Shown one piece after another: positions 42,107 through 49,518 of a stretch of DNA of 64,000 nucleotides (position 1 is its first letter; every line of letters starts with the position of its first letter). Made by a program: the position numbers and the translations under genes. The stretch covers positions 1-64,000 of the forward strand of contig CALJKV010000037.1 in the NCBI GenBank assembly GCA_937974245.1, written 5' to 3'. A model generated the notes under the pieces. That model was not told where the DNA came from and did not search any database. It was given only the letters and a program-made list of their open reading frames with translations. This stretch comes from an uncultured Chloroflexota bacterium. GTDB lineage: Bacteria > Chloroflexota > Anaerolineae > Aggregatilineales > Phototrophicaceae.

Positions 42107-43324
42107 ATGCGTCTTTTACTGATTTTTGTTTTTGTCCTCGTTGTTTTGAGCGGGGTTTCTGCTCAGGAGGAAACCATGACCGGAGCATTTGCGAGTGGAG
42201 AATATCCTAATGTACTCCGCGAAATTGGCTTGAGCGATGCCGAGATTCAAACTCGTATTGACGCCGTGTGGCAGGAAATGTTCTACGGTGATGACGATAC
42301 AGAGCGAGTCTACTACCCAGTTGATGGTGGCATGGCGTATATCCTGGATGTCAATAATCAGGACGTGCGTTCTGAAGGGATGTCCTACGGCATGATGATT
42401 GCTGTGCAGTTGGACAAACAGGAAGAATTTAACCGCCTGTGGCTGTGGGCCAAAACCTATATGTATCAGTCCAATGGGCAGTACAAGGGGTATTTTTCCT
42501 GGCACAATCGCACCGACGGTACGCCGATTGACCGCAATCCCGCATCAGATGGCGAAACCTGGTTCGTGACCACATTGTTTTTCGCGGCGGGACGCTGGGG
42601 AAACGGCGAGGGTATCTTCAATTATGAGGCCGAAGCAAATGCCATCCTCAATGCCATGCTGCACACCGAAAGTCCACGCTCAGGCGCGACCAATATGTTT
42701 GACGATGAAACCAAAATGGTCGTTTTTGTGCCGGACTTCGGACGGGTGAGTGAATTTACCGACCCCTCGTATCACACGCCGTTTTTCTATGAACTATGGG
42801 CGCGGTGGGCTGACCAGGATCAGGCCTTCTGGGAAGAGGCGGTTGGTGTGAGCCGGGCTTTCTGGCGCACAACTACCCACCCTGAGACCGGTCTGATGCC
42901 AGACTATGCCGAATTTACGGGCGAGCCGGTGCCCTGGGGCGATTATGGTGAATACTTCTATGCCGATGCATGGCGAACAGTAATGAACATCGCGGTAGAT
43001 TACAGCTGGTTTGCTGCTGATCCCTGGCAGGTCGAACAGAGTAACCGGCTGCTGCGTTTCTTTTATGATCTGGGCATCAATCGCTATAACACGAAATTCA
43101 AAGTTGATGGTACACCTGCTTCACCGCAGCATCGTTCGCTCGGCCTGATCGCCATGAACGCGGTGGCGGCGCTGGCTGCTGATGATCCAATTCGTCTGGA
43201 GTTTGTGCAGGCTTTTTGGGATTCTCCGTTGAACAAAGGGCAATACCGATACTATGACAATTTGCTCTATATGCTGGCTCTGCTGCATTTGAGCGGTCAG
43301 TTCAGAATCTATTCGCCTGCCTGA
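42107..43324 (+). CDS. Secreted GH8 enzyme, reducing-end exo-oligoxylanase-like
   Basis: The 405-residue protein has a signal peptide (LLLIFVFVLVVLSGVSAQ). The GH8 (alpha/alpha)6 barrel shows Glu90 in DVRSEGMSYGMMIA (general acid) and Asp148 in NPASDGETWFV. Length and motifs resemble reducing-end xylose-releasing exo-oligoxylanases (Rex), which trim xylose from xylo-oligosaccharides. Described Rex enzymes are often intracellular, so export here is notable. It lies 37 bp after the GH3 gene and fits xylan degradation outside the cell. Confidence 0.88.
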   Translation: MRLLLIFVFVLVVLSGVSAQEETMTGAFASGEYPNVLREIGLSDAEIQTRIDAVWQEMFYGDDDTERVYYPVDGGMAYILDVNNQDVRSEGMSYGMMIAVQLDKQEEFNRLWLWAKTYMYQSNGQYKGYFSWHNRTDGTPIDRNPASDGETWFVTTLFFAAGRWGNGEGIFNYEAEANAILNAMLHTESPRSGATNMFDDETKMVVFVPDFGRVSEFTDPSYHTPFFYELWARWADQDQAFWEEAVGVSRAFWRTTTHPETGLMPDYAEFTGEPVPWGDYGEYFYADAWRTVMNIAVDYSWFAADPWQVEQSNRLLRFFYDLGINRYNTKFKVDGTPASPQHRSLGLIAMNAVAALAADDPIRLEFVQAFWDSPLNKGQYRYYDNLLYMLALLHLSGQFRIYSPA

Positions 43325-43493
43325 ACCAGAAGTTAAAAGTACCGAGTTGAAAATCGTTGGGCGCTGCAGGTGGATAACTAGCGCGGACATACATTCAACT
43401 TTGGACTAATTGCCCAGTACGCATTGGCTTCTACCTTCTGCGTGCTGTTAAAATGGGTTGACATTTTGATACAAACTAAAAGGAGTTTCTTCT

Positions 43494-44660
43494 ATGACGG
43501 CATATCAGCCAAAATCGGAACACAAATTTACTTTCGGGTTGTGGACAGTCGGCAACACTGGCCGCGATCCTTTTGGCGAACCGACACGGAATACGCTATC
43601 CCCAGTGGAACTGGTACACTTGTTGGCCGAGGTTGGCGCGTGGGGTGTCAATTTCCACGACAACGACCTGGTGCCGATTGACGCCACTCCCGCCGAACGC
43701 GACCAGATCGTGCGCAACTTCAAGAAGGCGCTGGCGGAAACCGGTCTTGTCGTACCGATGGCGACCACGAATCTGTTTACCCATCCCGCTTTCAAGGATG
43801 GTGCGTTCACCAGCAACGACCCCAAAGTGCGGGCGTATGCGCTGCAAAAAACGATGAATGCGATTGACCTGGGTGTGGAACTCGGCGCAAAAGTCTATGT
43901 GTTCTGGGGAGGGCGCGAAGGCACGGAAACCGACAGCAGCAAGAACCCGGCGGATGCGCTCAGATGGTTCCGGGAAGCCCTGAACTTCCTCACAGACTAT
44001 GTCAAAGACCAGGGCTACGAACTCCAATTCGCGCTTGAACCCAAGCCGAATGAACCGCGTGGACACATCTTTTTGCCCACCGTTGGCGATGCGTTGGGCT
44101 TCATCAGCACGCTGGACGACGCCGAAATGGTCGGCCTGAATCCGGAAGTCGCGCACGAACACATGGCCGGGTTGAACTTCCTGCATGGCGTGGCGATGGC
44201 CTGGGACGCCGGCAAGCTGTTCCATATTGACCTCAACGATCAGCTTTTCGGGCGCTACGACCAGGATTTCCGCTTCGGCAGTATGATGCCCAAGCAGGCG
44301 TTTTACCTGGTCAAGTTCCTGGAAGACCATCAGTATGCCGGCAGCCGCCACTTTGACGCTCATGCCTTCCGCAGCAGCGGCTATGAGGACGTCAAACACT
44401 TCGCACGGGGCTGTATGCGGACCTATCTCATCCTCAAGGAGAAAGCACAACGCTTTAACCAAGACGCCGAAATCCAGGCGCTGCTGGCCGAAATCACGGC
44501 AGGCGATGACTCATTGAGCTACCTCAATGGGCATTACAGCCGTGACGCTGCCCGGCGGTTACGTGAAGCGCAGTTTGACCGTGATGCCCTCGGCGCTCGA
44601 AACCTGCCTTACGAACAACTCGACCAACTCACCATCGAACTGCTGCTCGGAGTGCGCTAG
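43494..44660 (+). CDS. xylA: Xylose isomerase
   Basis: The 388-residue enzyme, of the shorter actinobacterial-type class, converts D-xylose to D-xylulose. Catalytic His55 and Asp58 lie in WGVNFHDNDL. The metal ligands fall in LQFALEPKPNEPRG, GLNPEVAHEHMAGLNF, FHIDLND and SRHFDAHAFR. KVYVFWGGREGTE is the usual strand. A strong AAAAGGAG precedes the ATG. It follows GH8 by 169 bp and is only 2 bp before xylB, so the two are coupled. Confidence 0.96.
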   Translation: MTAYQPKSEHKFTFGLWTVGNTGRDPFGEPTRNTLSPVELVHLLAEVGAWGVNFHDNDLVPIDATPAERDQIVRNFKKALAETGLVVPMATTNLFTHPAFKDGAFTSNDPKVRAYALQKTMNAIDLGVELGAKVYVFWGGREGTETDSSKNPADALRWFREALNFLTDYVKDQGYELQFALEPKPNEPRGHIFLPTVGDALGFISTLDDAEMVGLNPEVAHEHMAGLNFLHGVAMAWDAGKLFHIDLNDQLFGRYDQDFRFGSMMPKQAFYLVKFLEDHQYAGSRHFDAHAFRSSGYEDVKHFARGCMRTYLILKEKAQRFNQDAEIQALLAEITAGDDSLSYLNGHYSRDAARRLREAQFDRDALGARNLPYEQLDQLTIELLLGVR

Positions 44661-44662
44661 TC

Positions 44663-46144
44663 ATGGCGTACTTCATGGGCATTGACATCAGCACGACCAG
44701 CGCCAAAGCCATCATTATTGATGAATGCGGCGCGGTGCAGGCGATTGGCAGCACGCCGCAGCCGATCAGCCAACCGTACCCGCTGTGGAGCGAGCAGCAT
44801 CCGGCGGACTGGTGGGATGGCGTGGTCGCTTCAATCCGCGCCGCGCTGGATGAGGCCGGACTGACCGGGGACGCCATCGCGGGGATCGGCCTCACCGGGC
44901 AGATGCATGGTCTGGTGATGCTCGATACGAACGGAGACGTGCTGCGCCCGGCGATCCTGTGGAACGACCAGCGCACGCAGGAACAATGCGATTGGATGAC
45001 CCAACGAGTCGGTTTCGCTCGGCTGATCGAACTGACGGGCAACCGGGCATTGACCGGCTTCACCGCCCCGAAGATTCTGTGGGTGCGCGACCACGAGCCG
45101 GCGGTATATGCCCGCTGCGCCCATATCCTGCTGCCGAAGGACTATATCCGCTACAAGCTGACCGGCGACTATGCCACCGACCTGGCCGGGGCTGCCGGTA
45201 CGTCGCTGCTCAACGTCCAGGCACGAGATTGGTCCGACGATGTCGTTGCGGCGCTGGGTATCCCCCACGACTGGCTGCCGGACGTGCATGAAGGCACGCA
45301 GATCACCGGGACGATCAGTGCAGGGGCAGCGGCGTTAACCGGGCTGAAGGCCGGGACTCCGGTGGTTGGTGGTGGCGGCGATCAGGCGGCAGGTGCAGTC
45401 GGGATGGGCTGCGTGACGCCGGACGCGATTGGTGTAACCGTCGGCACGTCGGGCGTGGTATTCGCCCCGCTCGATCATTACTCTTATGAGCCGGAAGGAC
45501 GGCTTCACGCCTTCTGCCATGCTGTGCCGGGGATGTGGCACTTCATGGGGGTGATGTTGAGCGCGGCGGGCAGTCTGCAATGGTACCGCGACACCCTCGC
45601 GCCGGATGTATCATTCGATACCCTGTTGGCGGAGGCCGAAACCGCACCGGCAGGGAGCGATGGCCTGATATTCCTGCCCTACCTGACCGGGGAGCGCACG
45701 CCGCACCCTGACCCACAGGCACGCGGCGCGTTCATCGGACTCACATCACGCCACACCCGCGCTCACCTGACCCGCGCTGTATTGGAGGGCGTCGCCTATG
45801 GCTTGAAAGACAGCTTCACCCTCATCGCGGAGGCCGGACTGCCGCACAGCTTCACGGCACGCATCAGCGGCGGCGGGGCGAAATCCCCGTTCTGGCAGCG
45901 GATTATCGCGGACGTGCTCGGAGCGCCGCTGGTAAATGTAAACACACCGGAAACGGGCGCGTTCGGGGCGGCGCTGCTGGCGGCGGTGGGTGTTGGCGCG
46001 TTCAGAGATGTGGCGGCAGCCTGCGCGGCGACGGTGAAAACCGGGGCGCGTGTCGAGCCGGGCGCCGATCAGGCCATCTATGCCGAGGCTTACCCGACCT
46101 ACCGGGCGCTTTACCCGGCGCTCAAAGCAGTACAGGCATCGTGA
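44663..46144 (+). CDS. xylB: Xylulokinase
   Basis: The 493-residue FGGY-family kinase phosphorylates D-xylulose to xylulose-5-phosphate for the pentose phosphate pathway. Visible are the N-terminal phosphate motif GIDISTTSAKAIIID, GIGLTGQMHGLVMLD (with the substrate contacts), the GGGGDQAAGAVGMG segment with the expected catalytic Asp, GVTVGTSGVV, and the adenosine motif ISGGGAKSPFWQRIIADVLG. It completes the path from xylo-oligosaccharide import to central metabolism. A bidirectional terminator follows at 46209. Confidence 0.96.
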   Translation: MAYFMGIDISTTSAKAIIIDECGAVQAIGSTPQPISQPYPLWSEQHPADWWDGVVASIRAALDEAGLTGDAIAGIGLTGQMHGLVMLDTNGDVLRPAILWNDQRTQEQCDWMTQRVGFARLIELTGNRALTGFTAPKILWVRDHEPAVYARCAHILLPKDYIRYKLTGDYATDLAGAAGTSLLNVQARDWSDDVVAALGIPHDWLPDVHEGTQITGTISAGAAALTGLKAGTPVVGGGGDQAAGAVGMGCVTPDAIGVTVGTSGVVFAPLDHYSYEPEGRLHAFCHAVPGMWHFMGVMLSAAGSLQWYRDTLAPDVSFDTLLAEAETAPAGSDGLIFLPYLTGERTPHPDPQARGAFIGLTSRHTRAHLTRAVLEGVAYGLKDSFTLIAEAGLPHSFTARISGGGAKSPFWQRIIADVLGAPLVNVNTPETGAFGAALLAAVGVGAFRDVAAACAATVKTGARVEPGADQAIYAEAYPTYRALYPALKAVQAS

Positions 46145-46208
46145 GAAAGCATGATAATGCCCGGTCAGTCCACCTGACCCACTCAAGCAAGCTAGCTAGG
46201 ATTAAAAT

Positions 46209-46237
46209 GAAAAACCACCCGAAATAAGGTGGTTTTT
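46209..46237. terminator. Bidirectional terminator after xylB
   Basis: AAAACCACC and GGTGGTTTT form a 9-bp stem with an 8-nt loop, A-rich before and T-rich after. It lies between convergent units: xylB on plus and the small membrane gene on minus. Confidence 0.85.
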
Positions 46238-46322
46238 CGCTGGTGAGTATGTCATCTCCCTATAAAGGGGTGTCCGAACATTCGCAAGCCAGCCAGTTGC
46301 ACGACTCGGCCCCGCGCTGCGA

Positions 46323-46496
46323 TCAACGGTGGCTTCGCGTATCTTCATCCCCGTCTGAGCGAATTTGAGTGAATGCGGCACCAAAAACCACACCTAATGC
46401 GATTCCCAGACCGATGTTGCTCAATGCCACTCCCAACCCAATGCCTAATGCCAGACCTGCCCCCATCCGTGTCATACGATTTCGATTCACCGTCAT
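46323..46496 (-). CDS. Small glycine-zipper membrane protein coupled to the MDR gene
   Basis: The protein has 57 residues. After a basic N-terminus comes one hydrophobic stretch (about 12-43) with spaced glycines (GAGLALGIGLGVALSNIGLG), then an acidic tail. Its ATG shares the A of the preceding TGA (TGATG), with GGGAAA in front, so translation is coupled to the oxidoreductase. No family is assigned; the glycine spacing suggests helix packing in the membrane. Confidence 0.6.
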   Translation of the reverse strand: MTVNRNRMTRMGAGLALGIGLGVALSNIGLGIALGVVFGAAFTQIRSDGDEDTRSHR

Positions 46497-47494
46497 CACG
46501 ATTTCCCGTTGGTAATAGTGCCGTTTACGGTAATCACGACGTTGCCCTTCTTGCGCCCGGTATCCACATAACGGTGCGCCTCGACAATCTGCTCCAGCGG
46601 ATAGTAGCGGTCAATGACGGGTTTTATTGTCCCTGCTTCCATCAGTTCTTTGAGGAGGAGCAGATCTTTCGCCCGTTCCTGTGGTGGCCGCAAGCCTGTG
46701 GTGGCGAACTTCGCTCTTTTGCCGCCGACTACTGATGTCCACAAGACATGGCGGAGTATCCCGATACTTATCCCCGCTTCAAGGAACGTTCCGTTCGGCT
46801 TCAATGATTTCTTACAGCGGGAAAATGTGGTTTTGCCAACGGCATCGAAGATGATGTCATAGGTTTGACCATTCCGGGTGAAATCCTCGCTGGTGTAATC
46901 AATCACATGATCGGCTCCGATAGATTTCACCAGTTCGACATTGGCGGCGCTGCATACGCCAGTGACTTCCGCCCCGAAGAACTTGGCAATCTGTACCGCA
47001 GCTGCGCCTACACTTCCAGAAGCCCCATTGATAAGGACACTCTGCCCGCCTTGAATATCCCCCTCATCCCGAAGGAAGGGCAATGCCGTCAAGAAGCCGT
47101 CAACGCTGGCAGCAGCTTCTTCATAGGTCAGATTAGCGGGCTTGATGGTCAGCACTTCATTTTCAGCGATACAGATATATTCGGCAGTAGCGCCAAAATT
47201 GGGGCCAGCAGTGCCGAAGACCTGGTCACCTGGCTTATACGCGGTCACATCTTTGCCCACTGCTACGATTTCCCCGGCTAATTCCTCGCCTAAGGTCTTA
47301 TTCTTCGGCTTTGTGAGTCCCGTGAATAGCCGTGAGAAATAGGGCTTGCCCTGACGAAATATGGCTTCCGTCGCGGTGACTGTCGTCGCGTGGACTTTGA
47401 CCAGCACCTCATTGGCTGCGGGCACGGGCTTTTCTACTTCCACTATCTGAAGCACTTCGGGTGATCCGTATTTGTCCTGTACAACTGTTTTCAT
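46496..47494 (-). CDS. MDR-family NAD(P)-dependent oxidoreductase
   Basis: The protein has 332 residues from the ATG at 47494 with AAGGAG upstream. It belongs to the zinc-free quinone-oxidoreductase branch of medium-chain dehydrogenases: KTVVQDKYGSPEVLQIVEVE, LGEELAGEIVAVGKDV, the nucleotide motif INGASGSVGAAAVQIAKFFG, and DVIFDAV-like IIFDAVGKTTFSRC. It probably reduces quinones or enones with NADPH; the substrate is not known. It is alone except for the coupled small membrane gene after it. Confidence 0.9.
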   Translation of the reverse strand: MKTVVQDKYGSPEVLQIVEVEKPVPAANEVLVKVHATTVTATEAIFRQGKPYFSRLFTGLTKPKNKTLGEELAGEIVAVGKDVTAYKPGDQVFGTAGPNFGATAEYICIAENEVLTIKPANLTYEEAAASVDGFLTALPFLRDEGDIQGGQSVLINGASGSVGAAAVQIAKFFGAEVTGVCSAANVELVKSIGADHVIDYTSEDFTRNGQTYDIIFDAVGKTTFSRCKKSLKPNGTFLEAGISIGILRHVLWTSVVGGKRAKFATTGLRPPQERAKDLLLLKELMEAGTIKPVIDRYYPLEQIVEAHRYVDTGRKKGNVVITVNGTITNGKS

Positions 47495-47605
47495 GAGTTT
47501 GTCTCCTTGGTTTCGATCTGATTGATCGTCAGTTAGATGATTGGTTTCTTGCTCTGGCGAAGTAGAAAAATGGAACAAACCATATTGCCATCACCAGAAA
47601 AATCG

Positions 47606-47785
47606 CTATCTTTGAATCGTCCTTGTCGGCAAAGTGATCGCCGAAATGAGCATGGCAGCGGCAAAGAACAGTGAAATACCAATGAGATACCGTGACGCTC
47701 GTTTTGAATTCATCGCCTTGCTGCTCCGATTGTCCTGTAGGTGATCTGCGTCTTGCTGCTGCGATTCGATGAATTTTTGAACCAT
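47606..47785 (-). CDS. Small single-helix membrane protein
   Basis: The 59-residue frame has a GAGGAG site before its ATG at 47785. The N-terminal half is polar (Gln/Asp/Arg-rich), followed by one hydrophobic helix (about 33-52, YLIGISLFFAAAMLISAITL). No family is recognised. It lies between the MDR gene and a small soluble protein, all on the minus strand. Confidence 0.5.
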   Translation of the reverse strand: MVQKFIESQQQDADHLQDNRSSKAMNSKRASRYLIGISLFFAAAMLISAITLPTRTIQR

Positions 47786-47831
47786 GATGGTCTCCTCATA
47801 ATCAGGTGTTGCAAGTCAGATGGTGACTGGT

Positions 47832-48068
47832 TTACGGCTCAATCTGGTTGACTGAGATCAAGGGCATACCAAGGTCGCGTATCTGCCGCAGCAGCCCGTG
47901 CAGCGCCGCCTGATCGGCCACATGACAGGTCAGCAACGTTGTGCCGTCTGCCTCCGGTGTGATGGACACGCCGCCAAACCAGTCGTTCCAGTCATCGTCC
48001 AGATGCCCCTTAATCCTGACCTGGTAAATCAGGGGCTGATCCGGGCCTGGCGTCCGCGCTTCTGACAT
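47832..48068 (-). CDS. Small soluble protein, function unknown
   Basis: The protein has 78 residues from the ATG at 48068 with AAAGGTGTG upstream. The pattern IYQVRIKGHLDDDWNDWFGG, then TTLLTCHVADQAALHGLLRQ and IRDLGMPLISVNQIEP resembles short proteins often seen near stress or regulatory genes in Actinobacteria and Chloroflexota. It is probably a compact alpha/beta domain (ferredoxin-like); the function is unknown. Confidence 0.75.
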   Translation of the reverse strand: MSEARTPGPDQPLIYQVRIKGHLDDDWNDWFGGVSITPEADGTTLLTCHVADQAALHGLLRQIRDLGMPLISVNQIEP

Positions 48069-48130
48069 GATTTCACACCTTTTGCGGTGCCGGGCAGAAA
48101 ACCGCGTGTTCCACCCGGCACACACATGGG

Positions 48131-49372
48131 CTAATAGCCCTGAGCATCGTAAGCCACACCGAGGAAATTGACGATTTCCGGCGCAAGTATGGCAGCGGCA
48201 TCCGCGTCCTGTTTCAGTTCTGCCAGCAGAAAAGCGGTGGCGAAATGATTGGTCAGGTCATGGGCGCGGTCCATATCCCACACGGGGTCCGAGCAGATTT
48301 CATAGAACCCGATTTCGGCGAAGAATGGCAGCGCTGCGCAGGTCGCGCCAAAGATCATGTGCTCGGCATTCTCAAAGCTAACCCGCGCCTTGGTCGTACT
48401 GGAGGCATATTCGTATGTCGGGTGCGTCCCCCACATATAGGGTGTACCGGTATCGCCTGTACCCCCGATCGCCATCACCGGGACTGTGATTTCGGCAAGG
48501 CCCAATTCATTGAAGAAGTAAGCGTCGCCCGCCATCGGCATAATCGCATCCACACGCGGATCGCCCCAATTCGGCCACAACCCATCCGGCAGGGTCTCGA
48601 AGCCGGCCAGTTCAGCCATGTCCGTAACGTATGGCTCAACCAGATCACACAGCCAGGCGCTCGGGTCACCAGTTTGGCGCGCATCGGCACACACCGCCTG
48701 CATACCGGCCACATCAATGCGCGCGCCGCCCATAACCAATGCGGTATAGCCGCCGTAAGAATGCCCAGCCACTGCAATCAGTTCCGTATTGACCAGGCCT
48801 TCCAGCGCCCCGCCCGTAACAACCTGTGCGTCCACATAAGCCAGCACGGACTGTATCTCCTGTGGGCGTGTAATGGCCGACTGCCAGAATGTACTCAAGG
48901 TTTCATCCGCGAATTCCTGATGTTCGGGCGCAATGACGGTGAAGCCATAAGACGCCAGATGTTCTGCCAGCCATGCATAGCTGTTACGTCCCAGAGCGAA
49001 ACCAGGTGACACAATAACCAGCGGATATGGCCCGCCAGACAGGTCATAGTCCGCGCCCTGGATGGCTTGCCCGCTGACCGTCGCAACAGGCCCACCGTCC
49101 CCGCCGAATTTGAAGTAATAAGGATATTCGGTGGCTGCTTCCAGGCTGTCCGGGTTAAGCGCCGGATACCACACAGTGATTTCAAGCGGCACATCACCAT
49201 CAATCATGAGGTCACGAGTGCCGACCGGGTATTGACCGCGCACGCCGTAGGTTGGCGCATCAGGGCGGATACCGGTGGGTAATGCATCAACGGTTTCCTG
49301 TGCGCGTCCGATCATGGGCGAGGCCATCAACAGGAGCAAAACTGCCAGAAAAAAAGGGGTGCGTTTCGACAT
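48131..49372 (-). CDS. Secreted alpha/beta hydrolase, PAF-acetylhydrolase/dienelactone-like
   Basis: The 413-residue protein has a signal peptide (FFLAVLLLLMASPMIGRAQ). The hydrolase core includes YPLVIVSPGFALGRNSYAWL (oxyanion region), FTVIAPEHQE, and the nucleophile elbow AVAGHSYGGYTAL (Ser205). A later Asp and His (MAIGGTGDTGTP; FENAEHMIF) complete a plausible triad. The layout resembles platelet-activating-factor acetylhydrolase-like esterases. Substrate unknown. Paired cysteines in the lid region suggest a disulfide outside the cell. Confidence 0.85.
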   Translation of the reverse strand: MSKRTPFFLAVLLLLMASPMIGRAQETVDALPTGIRPDAPTYGVRGQYPVGTRDLMIDGDVPLEITVWYPALNPDSLEAATEYPYYFKFGGDGGPVATVSGQAIQGADYDLSGGPYPLVIVSPGFALGRNSYAWLAEHLASYGFTVIAPEHQEFADETLSTFWQSAITRPQEIQSVLAYVDAQVVTGGALEGLVNTELIAVAGHSYGGYTALVMGGARIDVAGMQAVCADARQTGDPSAWLCDLVEPYVTDMAELAGFETLPDGLWPNWGDPRVDAIMPMAGDAYFFNELGLAEITVPVMAIGGTGDTGTPYMWGTHPTYEYASSTTKARVSFENAEHMIFGATCAALPFFAEIGFYEICSDPVWDMDRAHDLTNHFATAFLLAELKQDADAAAILAPEIVNFLGVAYDAQGY

Positions 49373-49518
49373 TAGCCGGTCCTTTCTTCAGAAATACGAT
49401 GAGACCAGCATAACCGCCCGATGGTACTGTTGTGACGACACGAAAGTGTTGTTAGGGGGTGTTGTTTTTGGGAAAAGCTGTGGTGAGTGGTGTCAGATGA
49501 AGTCTCCTCTCTTACAAA

